Source: Bacteroidales bacterium
GTDB lineage: Bacteria; Bacteroidota; Bacteroidia; Bacteroidales; WCHB1-69
DNA length: 9,031 nt
Assembly (NCBI GenBank): GCA_031257735.1
Contig: JAIROC010000028.1
Span: 1-9,031, forward strand
Direction of reading: 5' to 3'
The position numbers and the translations under genes were made by a program. The notes below the pieces were generated by a model. The model was not told the DNA's origin. It saw nothing but the letters and a program-made list of their open reading frames with translations, and did no database searches. Position 1 is the first letter of the stretch. The number at the start of each line of letters is the position of its first letter. This document shows, piece after piece, positions 1-6,636 of the stretch.

Positions 1-1424
1 AAGATTTTAAGAATTTTGGAACTTCAGATATTGACGGCGTCGGCAATATTAAATCTGCTGTTGATATTATTCGCGAGGAATTACTCAAAAAAAATGTGGA
101 TTTGTTTGCTCAATATTTCTACCACAATGTGAAACTTTTTCGAGTAATGGTTCCGCTTGGTACCGACTTGAATCATTATTTTGAAATAATGAACAGCCGT
201 GGCGAACAGTTGGAAAAACATGAAATTGTGAAAGCCCTTTTAATCGGACAAATTCAAGGGACAACGGAAGTTCAAAATAAATTTGCTGCTGTTTGGGACG
301 CCTGTTCCGATATGAATGATTATATTTATTCGCATTTCAAATCGCTTTCCGATAGCCAAATAGACAAAATTACATTTGATGATATTCTATTATTTAGCGA
401 CAACGACGAAGATGAAGATATATCTTTGAGTGATATTTTGGCAAATCATGTAATCCCAAGTGATTTTCCGGGAAAAGAAATCCGCATAAAAGAAAAATAC
501 AGGTCAATTATTGATTTCCCCAATTTCCTGTTGCAGGTTTTGAAAATTCGACACAATGAGGTGCCTCTTGATGATAAAAGTCTTGTAAAACATTTTACGC
601 CATATCTGAATGAGCCAATTGAGTTTATTACAGATTTGCTGAAATACAGATGGCTGTTTGACAAATACATTATTAAGCAGGATTTGACTGATACAAACGA
701 CAAAACACAAAGTTGGGGAATCAGGAAATTAAGCGTAAACGATAATTCTAATGGAACGGTTAAAACTTTCGATGATGATGAGGAACTTGTAAAATTGCAA
801 GTGATATTGTATTATTCCGACTCAACAAATACTTACAATAATTGGTTGTTTGAGTTTCTGAAGTTTGTCAACAGTAATCAGGAAAATTACACGAATTACA
901 CTTCAAAAATTTTTGAAATTGCCGGAAACAAATTTGATTCGAGTACTTTATCTTATCCTGATATAAGTATTTTCAATCTTTACTTTATTGATTTCCTTTT
1001 TTGGAAACTATATATTACAGAAGTTCAAAACAAAGAATATATTAACCTGCAAGAACCGTTGTTGAGTTTAAAACAAAAGATATTCAATAAAAAAAACTTA
1101 TTTAATACATTTAGATTCAAACATGTCAGTTCGAAAGAACATTTGTTTCCACAATCAAAAGCAAACGACTTTGGTATTGAGCCGGAGTATTTGAACAGTG
1201 TGGGAAATCTCTGTTTAATTTCTTCTTCTCAAAATTCGCAAGGCAATAAAGATATGCCTGTTGCCAAAAAGAAATTATTTGAGACTGATAATTCAAGTCT
1301 GAAACGCTTGATAATGTTCGAAAGTTTTGAAAACGACAAGTGGGAAGCGGAACAAATACAAAAGCACAAAGAGGAAATCATATCACTTTTGCAGCAAGAA
1401 GAATTAATTGCTCTGTCGGAATAG
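1..1424 (+). CDS. GmrSD-like DUF262/DUF1524 restriction endonuclease, C-terminal part (5' end outside window)
   Basis: The reading frame is open from base 3 to the TAG at 1422-1424, so the gene starts upstream of the window. The GTG at 96 is not convincing as a start, because the 31 codons before it read as protein. Numbered from that GTG, residues 28-48 carry the DUF262-type segment YFEIMNSRGEQLEKHEIVKA. Residues 346-353 carry SKEHLFPQ, followed by SVGNLCLIS and an Asn-rich stretch, which matches the DUF1524 HNH-like nuclease motif with His349 as the likely catalytic residue. In this family DUF262 binds and hydrolyses nucleotide while DUF1524 cuts DNA; GmrSD itself is a type IV enzyme acting on modified phage DNA. 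The specificity here cannot be read. The N-terminal DUF262 nucleotide motifs are outside the window. The C-terminal half appears intact, with no frameshift. No partner methyltransferase for DNA is visible. Confidence 0.9.
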   Translation, partial: DFKNFGTSDIDGVGNIKSAVDIIREELLKKNVDLFAQYFYHNVKLFRVMVPLGTDLNHYFEIMNSRGEQLEKHEIVKALLIGQIQGTTEVQNKFAAVWDACSDMNDYIYSHFKSLSDSQIDKITFDDILLFSDNDEDEDISLSDILANHVIPSDFPGKEIRIKEKYRSIIDFPNFLLQVLKIRHNEVPLDDKSLVKHFTPYLNEPIEFITDLLKYRWLFDKYIIKQDLTDTNDKTQSWGIRKLSVNDNSNGTVKTFDDDEELVKLQVILYYSDSTNTYNNWLFEFLKFVNSNQENYTNYTSKIFEIAGNKFDSSTLSYPDISIFNLYFIDFLFWKLYITEVQNKEYINLQEPLLSLKQKIFNKKNLFNTFRFKHVSSKEHLFPQSKANDFGIEPEYLNSVGNLCLISSSQNSQGNKDMPVAKKKLFETDNSSLKRLIMFESFENDKWEAEQIQKHKEEIISLLQQEELIALSE

Positions 1425-1865
1425 TTGCTCATTTCTTCCACGATTTTTAGCGCGTTATGCAGAGGTGAAGAAAATAAAGTAGGAACATTGGTGAAGAATG
1501 AGCGTTTGTACTACTTGTTGATAATGCAAAACTTATCAAACATTTCAATACAACATTAAAGAAAGATGTGTTGTGGATTTTATTTTTAATGCTGTATTAA
1601 CCTATGGATAAAATATCAACTAACTTATGAAACTTCTCCTCCTCTCCTACCCACAACCAACACTGTTCGCTGCAAAATCTGTCGTCTGCCGATGTTATCC
1701 TTCATTCCAGAGATGTGTCATTTGCGGGCAGTGACGGAAAAGTGGATGGTTTATCAATGCCTGTAATTTTAAATGAAAATTATACCATGAAAAAACGATC
1801 CTGTTAAGATTGAGATTTAATGTTTTTCAGAGCATGACATATTTTGGCGTTATCAGATTGTACTT
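1425..1865. other. Gene-poor interval with degenerate open stretches
   Basis: No intact gene is visible. The frame of the upstream nuclease stays open for 44 codons after its TAG (1425-1556, stop TAA 1557-1559) and includes the protein-like stretch GEENKVGTLVKNERLYYLL. A second open stretch (1631-1807, + strand) reads SSADVILHSRDVSFAGSDG and onward to TAA at 1805-1807. Neither has a good start and neither is recognised. Both look more like debris of older genes than functional short genes. The right end holds the promoter of the methyltransferase gene. Confidence 0.5.
1631..1807 (+). pseudogene. Possible gene remnant, unrecognised
   Basis: One + frame is open from 1631 to the TAA at 1805-1807. 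Its second half (from about 1670) has protein-like composition, with segments such as ADVILHSRDVSFAGSDGK and LSMPVILNENYTMKK. There is no in-frame ATG until 1757, and a different frame supplies the only upstream ATG (1627), which reads a short hydrophobic leader MKLLLLSYPQPTLF before becoming Cys-rich and stopping. One reading is a leader and a body separated by a frameshift. This is weak evidence and no family is assigned. Confidence 0.2.
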
Positions 1866-1869
1866 TTGC
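1861..1869 (+). promoter_or_regulatory. Bacteroidota -7 promoter element before the methyltransferase gene
   Basis: TACTTTTGC fits the TAnnTTTG -7 consensus of Bacteroidota primary sigma factor promoters. A TTTTG at 1842-1846 lies closer than the usual -33 spacing, so the upstream half is not clear. The element sits 24 bases before the chosen ATG, giving a short leader. Confidence 0.55.
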
Positions 1870-1892
1870 ATCAAATTTTAAGAGGTATCAAT

Positions 1893-2393
1893 ATGAGAAC
1901 AGACATACAAAATTTTGTTGTTAAAAAAACGCTAGACCTGCACACAAAAGGATATTATGGCATAGGTATATTCAATAGCAGATTTATTGAAAATTTGGGA
2001 ACGCTCTGGAGAACGGCGGATTTGTTTCATGCAAGTTTTATATTTACAATAGGAAACAGATATAAAAAACATGCAAGCGATACCTCTTTGGCTTTCCGAA
2101 ATATTCCCTTGTACAACTATGCTACATTTGACAGTTTTTATCAACATATACCATACGATTGTTCGTTGGTTGGTATAGAAATAGACGAAAACAGCGAAGA
2201 TATTCAAACATTCAACCACCCTAAGAGATGTATTTATCTACTCGGGGCAGAAGACATCGGACTGCCAAAAGAGATGCTGGAAAAATGTCACAAGTTAGTT
2301 CGCTTACCTGGACGATTTAGCTTAAATGTAGCAGTTGCAGGATCACTGGTGATGTACGACAGGGTTATGAAGTGGAATTGCATGCAAAGTTGA
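1893..2393 (+). CDS. SpoU/TrmH-family RNA 2'-O-ribose methyltransferase (SPOUT class)
   Basis: This 166-residue protein carries the three SpoU motifs in order. Motif 1 is NLGTLWRTA with Asn34 and Arg40, matching the spacing of the catalytic Asn and Arg in TrmH. Motif 2 is YLLGAEDIGLP (115-125). Motif 3 is SLNVAVAGSLVMYDR (143-157) with Ser143 and Asn145. The last two form the trefoil-knot SAM site. Family members methylate the 2'-OH of a tRNA or rRNA ribose as dimers in the cytoplasm; the target here is unknown. The length suits a catalytic-domain-only enzyme without an extra RNA-binding domain. ATG 1893 is chosen because AAGAGG lies 7 bases upstream and because a TTG at 1866 would fall inside the promoter. 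It is first in a probable three-gene operon and overlaps the next gene by 22 bases, suggesting translational coupling. Confidence 0.93.
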   Translation: MRTDIQNFVVKKTLDLHTKGYYGIGIFNSRFIENLGTLWRTADLFHASFIFTIGNRYKKHASDTSLAFRNIPLYNYATFDSFYQHIPYDCSLVGIEIDENSEDIQTFNHPKRCIYLLGAEDIGLPKEMLEKCHKLVRLPGRFSLNVAVAGSLVMYDRVMKWNCMQS

Positions 2394-2689
2394 ATTTGGA
2401 AAATTCGGAGTTGTTTGAAGTATCCGAACAGATAGAAATATATAGCAATTCCATTGACGAAGAAAGACAGAGCATTAACGTTTTAGGTGCAAGTGAATTG
2501 TTGTCCGAATCTTCAAAGTTCGATCAAATGCGCAACAAGGTATACTCTGCCCTCAAAGTCTGTCTGAAAGTTGATAACAACAACATAGATAAATTACTGA
2601 GCGAAGCAACCGAAAGATTGTTGTTTTTGTATGAAAAAAAGAATAATGTCGCATTTTGGCGTAGTCGTGCCGTATCTTTGCAAGACTAA
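2372..2689 (+). CDS. Uncharacterised 105-residue helical protein, coupled to the methyltransferase gene
   Basis: The family is not recognised. The frame is open only from 2321, just after an in-frame TAG, and contains no ATG before 2529, so GTG 2372 is the most plausible start. AGGG at 2361-2364 lies at a reasonable distance as a weak ribosome site. The product is mostly charged and predicted helical. The N-terminal third (ELFEVSEQIEIYSNSIDEER) could form a short coiled coil. The rest contains KVYSALKVCLKV and ends with NNVAFWRSRAVSLQD. There is no signal peptide or membrane segment. It overlaps the methyltransferase by 22 bases and ends 23 bases before the AAA+ ATPase, so it is probably co-transcribed with both. 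An adaptor or partner role for the ATPase is only an inference from position. The overlap and absence of an ATG leave a small chance that it is read by frameshifting. Confidence 0.72.
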   Translation: MELHAKLNLENSELFEVSEQIEIYSNSIDEERQSINVLGASELLSESSKFDQMRNKVYSALKVCLKVDNNNIDKLLSEATERLLFLYEKKNNVAFWRSRAVSLQD

Positions 2690-2712
2690 ACACTATTAAA
2701 TAATTTTTAAAC

Positions 2713-4434
2713 ATGAGAATATTAAAAAACACACAGAAACAGGAAAAAATTGACCAGACGGACATAATGTCTACTCCCCAAACGCTTTTAGAGCATGTAG
2801 AACGCATTATAGCGTTGGCAGAAAAGTCGGAGTTGAATGAGGCGTTTTACAAAAAGGCTAAAACAAGTATCAATTTCGTAGCTAAATTTATGAATTTATC
2901 CACAAATCAGGCAATTATTTTTTCCGTCTTTATGGAAAAAAGTGACGATAGTAATATAACCCTTAGTGAACTATCGAACTTTTTAGGCTGTCGGAATATA
3001 AAAACCATCAGCATGTTGAATGAAATGGATGAGCTGGAAAAACGCCGTCTGGTACGCTGTAGCTGGCATAAGGGCAAAAGAAATTATCGTGTGCCACATG
3101 ATGTCGTTGATGCAGTGAAGCAGGGTGTATTCTACGAACCTGAGAGCAGCAAAAATCTGACTACAGAACAACTGTTTCAACATATCGAACGACTATTTGA
3201 CGAAAGAAACAATAAAGAAATATCTTACCAGATTTTAGTTGAAGAGTTGAAATTACTCCTTAAAGATAATACTTCATTGGTATTTTGTCGCCAGATAAAA
3301 GAATGGGACAATATCTATAAAAACGATGACAATTTTTCACTCTTATTATTCTTCTGCCACCAGTTTATTAATTTGGACCATGATTGTATCTGGATCGGTG
3401 AAATTGAAAAACTGTATGAAGCTGAAAAACGGCATGAATTATCAAAATTTAGTTTCAGAAGAATGAAAAAGGAACTGCATAACGGCTCTAACGAATTAAT
3501 TAAACAGCATATTCTGGAATATTACAACGACAATAGATTGGTAATAGATAACGAAATTTACAGAATAACTGAAAATGCCAAAGAACAACTCTTTGCTGAA
3601 CTGGACATACAAATCAAACAATGTGAAAATAAAAAAGGTATTCTCCTGCATGACTCTATCACAGTCAAAGAGTTGTTTTACAATGAACATGAACGGATGC
3701 AAATTGCACAACTTTCTTCTCTTTTGCAAGAAGACAATTTCGTGAATGTACAAAAAAGACTTGAAGATAACGGCATGCGAAAGGGTTTTTCCTGCCTGTT
3801 TCATGGCGTTCCGGGAACAGGAAAAACGGAAACGGCGTATCAAATAGCTCACTCTACTGGTCGTGATATCATGATGGTGGACATTTCGGAAACAAAAAGT
3901 TGTTGGTTTGGTGAAAGCGAAAAGAAAATCAAGGCGATATTTGAACGTTACCGCACCCATGTGAAAATAAGTAACATCTCACCCATACTCCTCTTCAACG
4001 AGGCGGATGCTGTAATTGGGAAACGCAGAGATACGGAAAACAGTAATATTGCTCAAACAGAAAATGCCATCCAAAACATCATCCTGCAAGAAATGGAAAC
4101 CTTTGATGGGATTATGATTGCCACTACCAACCTGATACAAAATTTAGATAAAGCCTTTGAACGCCGGTTTTTGTATAAAATAGAATTTGACAAACCAAGC
4201 GTGGAAACCAAGAAAATGATTTGGTTGTCCATGATTCCCTCCCTGTCAGAACAGGAAGCAGAAGAACTGGCTACTTCCTACGATTTCAGCGGCAGACAAA
4301 TCGAAAATATTGTCAGAAAGCGTACTATAGACAGCATTTTGAATGGGACAGAACCGTCTATGAAAGCCATGCACAGTTACTGTCAGAACGAATTGCTGTA
4401 TAAAAAAGAAAGAAAAATAGGGTTTAATTTATAA
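2713..4434 (+). CDS. AAA+ ATPase with N-terminal winged-helix-like region
   Basis: This 573-residue protein has a C-terminal AAA+ module. Walker A is GVPGTGKT (365-372, Lys371). Walker B is ILLFNEADA (425-433), with Glu430 as catalytic base but Asn where most AAA+ proteins have Asp. Sensor 1 is ATTN (470-473), arginine-finger candidates are Arg484 and Arg485 in FERRF, and sensor 2 is the FSGRQIENIVRK region (Arg528). Residues about 60-130 (NQAIIFSVFMEKSDDSNITL through RLVRCSWHKGKRNYRV) look like a winged helix with a beta-wing; the following 200 residues are helical and unrecognised. It resembles the classical AAA clade that remodels proteins as hexamers. The substrate is unknown, with no protease or nuclease domain fused. 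ATG 2713 is used; ATG 2767 would remove 18 residues. It is the last gene of the cluster, 23 bases after the small gene. The DNA-binding N-region makes action at nucleic acid plausible. Confidence 0.92.
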   Translation: MRILKNTQKQEKIDQTDIMSTPQTLLEHVERIIALAEKSELNEAFYKKAKTSINFVAKFMNLSTNQAIIFSVFMEKSDDSNITLSELSNFLGCRNIKTISMLNEMDELEKRRLVRCSWHKGKRNYRVPHDVVDAVKQGVFYEPESSKNLTTEQLFQHIERLFDERNNKEISYQILVEELKLLLKDNTSLVFCRQIKEWDNIYKNDDNFSLLLFFCHQFINLDHDCIWIGEIEKLYEAEKRHELSKFSFRRMKKELHNGSNELIKQHILEYYNDNRLVIDNEIYRITENAKEQLFAELDIQIKQCENKKGILLHDSITVKELFYNEHERMQIAQLSSLLQEDNFVNVQKRLEDNGMRKGFSCLFHGVPGTGKTETAYQIAHSTGRDIMMVDISETKSCWFGESEKKIKAIFERYRTHVKISNISPILLFNEADAVIGKRRDTENSNIAQTENAIQNIILQEMETFDGIMIATTNLIQNLDKAFERRFLYKIEFDKPSVETKKMIWLSMIPSLSEQEAEELATSYDFSGRQIENIVRKRTIDSILNGTEPSMKAMHSYCQNELLYKKERKIGFNL

Positions 4435-4479
4435 ATATTCAAGAATACTTGCATCGCTGTAGTACAATAAAATACTAAC

Positions 4480-4498
4480 AATGACTTTTCCCGTCATT
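4480..4498 (+). terminator. Possible weak terminator after the AAA+ ATPase gene
   Basis: AATGAC and GTCATT form a perfect 6-bp stem around a 7-base loop, about 45 bases after the ATPase stop. It is followed by AATTTTGG rather than a true T-run, so termination would be weak or the hairpin may be coincidental. Confidence 0.3.
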
Positions 4499-4722
4499 AA
4501 TTTTGGAAACTGCCAATAGTCATTATTCAAGCGTGTGAAGTATAGGTATGGCTTAACAAGGTTATTTCATCAAACGAAAAATATGTATTATCTTTTCTAT
4601 AGGAATGGATATTAGATATCAATTATTTTATCTTTATAGAACAGGCGCTTATGAAAATAATTAAATCAGCCAACAAGAGACAGTTTTGTAATGAAGACTT
4701 GATTTTTATTTTTATTCTGCGC

Positions 4723-4747
4723 ACATGAAAATCCAAAGATTTCATGT
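4723..4747. promoter_or_regulatory. 8-bp inverted repeat touching the WYL gene promoter, candidate operator
   Basis: ACATGAAA (4723-4730) and its exact reverse complement TTTCATGT (4740-4747) are separated by 9 bases. The right arm ends on the first base of the -7 element. A dimeric repressor bound here would cover the promoter between -33 and -7. WYL regulators bind inverted repeats and often regulate their own gene or a neighbouring operon, so autoregulation is the simplest idea. No second copy was seen before the methyltransferase operon. Confidence 0.5.
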
Positions 4748-4755
4748 AATTTTGC
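4747..4755 (+). promoter_or_regulatory. Bacteroidota -7 promoter element before the WYL regulator gene
   Basis: TAATTTTGC matches TAnnTTTG and is followed by CATCT, a common start context. It lies 26 bases before the ATG at 4782. No clear TTTG is present at -33, which suits a weak or regulated promoter. Confidence 0.6.
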
Positions 4756-4781
4756 ATCTCTAATTTTTAATTGAATGAATT

Positions 4782-5681
4782 ATGTCCAAACTGGAAACAA
4801 CAAAGCGTTATATTCTGATTATAAAAAAATTGAGAAAATCGAAAGGGGCAACTTTTGCAGAAATTTCCGATTATCTGCAACGGGAGTCGGAATTTCAAGG
4901 TCTGAATTTTACTGTTTCTCTGCGTACTTTTCAGCGTGACCTTGCCGAAATCGGTTCTATTTATGGAATTTATATCAAGTATGATTTTTCGGAAAAATAT
5001 TATTTTATTGAAGACGAATTTGAACTGGATTTCAGCGACCGTATGTACGAAGCATTTGATGTTTATCATGCTTTAAATGTAAGGGAACAGCAATCGCAAT
5101 ACATCCACTTTGAAAAACGGCGTTCGCAAGGTACGGAACATTTTTACGGCATTCTCCATGCCATCCGAAACCGTTTGCTTATTACTTTCTCCTATCAAAA
5201 ATATTACAAAGACCATCCCGAAAACCGTATTGTCGAACCCTTGATGCTGAAGGAATTTAAATATCGCTGGTATTTGGTAGCTCGGGATACTTATGACGAT
5301 CGTATAAAATTTTATGCATTAGATCGCCTAACGAATCTGGAAGAGCAAACAAAGCATTACGAAGAAAATGCCGACTTTGATATCAATGAACATCTGAAAT
5401 ATTGCTTCGGCATCATCATTCCCGATGATGAAACGCCATACGAGATTGTTCTTTCCTTTGAGCCATTTCAAGGTAAATATATCAAATCACTACCCTTGCA
5501 TTCTTCGCAAAAAATCTTGATTGACAATGAAAAAGAATTACGGATAAGTTTGCTGCTTTACCTTACTCATGATTTCTTCATGGAAGTTTTGTCTATGGGT
5601 GATACAGTGAAAGTGATCAAACCGCAGAAGTTAGTGGATGAATTGAAAAAGATATATAAACGTGCTTTGAAAAATTATTAA
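4782..5681 (+). CDS. WYL-domain transcriptional regulator
   Basis: This 299-residue protein has the usual layout of WYL regulators. There is an N-terminal helix-turn-helix (about 8-75, with the recognition region SLRTFQRDLAEI). The WYL domain (about 120-195) holds the name-giving Trp163-Tyr164-Leu165 in YRWYLVARD, followed by FYALDRLTNL. A C-terminal WCX-like dimerisation region lies at about 205-299. The family acts as cytoplasmic DNA-binding dimers, and the WYL fold senses a ligand, in some cases nucleic acid or a nucleotide. Members repress BREX and CBASS defence operons (BrxR and CapW), while others control unrelated genes. The gene has its own promoter and a candidate operator directly upstream, suggesting autoregulation. 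It follows the ATPase operon in the same direction across 347 bases. Whether that operon is its target is inference. The gene is complete, with no odd substitutions. Confidence 0.93.
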   Translation: MSKLETTKRYILIIKKLRKSKGATFAEISDYLQRESEFQGLNFTVSLRTFQRDLAEIGSIYGIYIKYDFSEKYYFIEDEFELDFSDRMYEAFDVYHALNVREQQSQYIHFEKRRSQGTEHFYGILHAIRNRLLITFSYQKYYKDHPENRIVEPLMLKEFKYRWYLVARDTYDDRIKFYALDRLTNLEEQTKHYEENADFDINEHLKYCFGIIIPDDETPYEIVLSFEPFQGKYIKSLPLHSSQKILIDNEKELRISLLLYLTHDFFMEVLSMGDTVKVIKPQKLVDELKKIYKRALKNY

Positions 5682-5844
5682 TAATGATGTCGCGTTGTAA
5701 TTCTGTAGAAAAGAACACCAACAGTGAAAAATTTTGTAGCTATAGATTTTAAAACATCAGCGAATAGAAATGTGTTACTTGGTAAAAAAGCAATTACAAT
5801 CTCATCGAACTGTATTCCGTAAGAATGTAACCAATATTATACTC

Positions 5845-5880
5845 ATTCCTGCTTTTGTGAGGTTTTGTTAAGGTAGGAAT
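5845..5880 (+). terminator. Stem-loop downstream of the WYL regulator gene
   Basis: ATTCCTGCTTT (5845-5855) pairs with AAGGTAGGAAT (5870-5880) as an 11-bp stem with two G-U pairs and a 14-base loop, 163 bases after the regulator stop. On the + strand it is followed by A residues, not T, so it is not a classic intrinsic terminator. It could protect the 3' end or mark a transcript end. Confidence 0.35.
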
Positions 5881-5940
5881 AAAAAAGACGAACAAACAAA
5901 ACTGTTTTCACTGTATGGCAGTATATAGTTTGTCCGTCTT
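5881..5940 (-). terminator. Intrinsic terminator of the small membrane protein gene
   Basis: AAGACGAACAAAC (5885-5897) and GTTTGTCCGTCTT (5928-5940) form a 13-bp stem with one position that is C-A or G-T depending on strand. An inner ACTG/CAGT hairpin lies in the loop. Read on the minus strand, the stem begins 8 bases after the stop codon and runs straight into a T-run (complement of 5881-5886). That is the arrangement of a Rho-independent terminator for the minus-strand gene. Confidence 0.65.
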
Positions 5941-5948
5941 GCTAACAA

Positions 5949-6227
5949 CTAATAAAATAGAGCCAACCCAAAAGCGCTCAACAGTAACATGAAAAAGACA
6001 GCCACAATAAAAGCAATTAAAATCCACAACAAGTTTGCTTTGGCAAAATTTGATTTTGTGACAGATGTTTCTTTTCCGAATGCCCAAATGAATAACATAA
6101 TAATATTCACTACAGGAATTACTAAAAACAAAATAGTTATTACCCATTCCTTTACCGAGATAGGTTTGTTTTCAGAATTATTTTCAGTTGTTATTTCGGT
6201 AATACGTTTATTAATATTTTCTTCCAT
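5949..6227 (-). CDS. Small two-helix membrane protein, conserved-hypothetical type
   Basis: This 92-residue protein starts at the ATG complementary to 6225-6227. The first 25 residues are polar and charged (MEENINKRITEITTENNSEN). Two hydrophobic helices follow: VITILFLVIPVVNIIMLFIWAF (about 29-50) and LLWILIAFIVAVFFMLLLSAF (about 67-87). They are joined by a short loop, GKETSVTKSNFAKAN. The VKEWV...IPVVNIIMLFIWAF...NFAKA pattern resembles small, widely distributed membrane proteins of unknown function. The long polar N-terminus suggests a cytoplasmic tail with both ends inside. It is convergent with the WYL gene and ends just before its own terminator, which supports it as a real gene. No exact -7 element was found on the minus strand upstream, and there is no clear ribosome site. 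Possible roles such as phage-defence effector or stress protein cannot be judged from sequence. Confidence 0.82.
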   Translation of the reverse strand: MEENINKRITEITTENNSENKPISVKEWVITILFLVIPVVNIIMLFIWAFGKETSVTKSNFAKANLLWILIAFIVAVFFMLLLSAFGLALFY

Positions 6228-6636
6228 GACAATTAGATTTATTGATTAAAAATTACACACGATTGTAGAACAAAATGCTACTTCTCTCTACATGAATATT
6301 TCAATTTTCGTGCCATTGACTAAAAATCGAAAATATTTTACATGCCTGTTGCTTTTATTTGCTTCTTAATAAGGAAGGAATACTGGTGTCTGTCCGGAAA
6401 CTCACAAATACATTTCTCCCATGCCTAATTGCAAACAAGGAACACTATCGTAACATGAGTTATGAATTTTCATAGCGCTTATTGATTGAAAGATAATTTA
6501 CCTAATATCAAATAAATAAAAACCAAATTAAAATTTAGTTGGTCAATCGTGTTGTTATATGGAAAATTTATATACCTTTGCAGCTGTCGTTTTTATTAAA
6601 CAATACAAAATTCCAAATATAAAATAGCAATAAAAT
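6228..6636. other. 409-base intergenic region; pgk promoter at right end
   Basis: This is the divergent gap between the small membrane protein gene and pgk. The right 70 bases hold the pgk promoter and leader. A 14-base palindrome TATGAATTTTCATA (6461-6474) is followed directly by the AGCGCT palindrome (6474-6479), which may be chance in A+T-rich DNA. I see no open frame, RNA gene or repeat in 6228-6540. Confidence 0.5.
6552..6581 (+). promoter_or_regulatory. Promoter of pgk (Bacteroidota type)
   Basis: TACCTTTGC (6573-6581) matches the TAnnTTTG -7 element. TTG at 6552-6554 lies 18 bases upstream and can serve as the -33 element. The start of transcription would be near 6587, leaving a leader of about 50 A+T-rich bases without a Shine-Dalgarno sequence, which is common in this phylum. 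Confidence 0.7.

Larger units (their letters stand above)
4435..4781. other. Intergenic region with promoter, operator-like repeat and weak hairpin
   Basis: This 347-base A+T-rich gap has no convincing gene. A 25-codon frame (4651-4728) begins with ATG but has no ribosome site, and its end runs into the inverted repeat. Near the left end is a hairpin that may end the upstream operon. At the right end are an 8-bp inverted repeat and the -7 element of the WYL regulator gene. The middle 200 bases show nothing I can name. Confidence 0.5.

Noticed and set aside
1866..1892. TTG 1866 as the methyltransferase start
   Set aside because: The TTG lies inside the -7 promoter element, and ATG 1893 has a good ribosome site 7 bases upstream and gives the normal N-terminus length.
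3496..3960. 154-codon minus-strand frame
   Set aside because: It is fully antisense to the AAA+ ATPase, rich in Phe, Cys and Ser as expected for a shadow frame, and has no family motif.
4651..4728. 25-codon open frame (MKIIKSANKRQF...)
   Set aside because: It is very short, has no ribosome site or promoter, and overlaps the inverted repeat upstream of the WYL gene.
5989..6249. 86-codon plus-strand frame
   Set aside because: It is antisense to the small membrane protein. The minus-strand frame has two clean membrane helices and a terminator, so it is the real gene.
6461..6479. Adjacent short palindromes TATGAATTTTCATA and AGCGCT as an operator
   Set aside because: They lie about 90 bases upstream of the pgk promoter, are A+T-rich, and have no repeat elsewhere in the window, so chance is likely.
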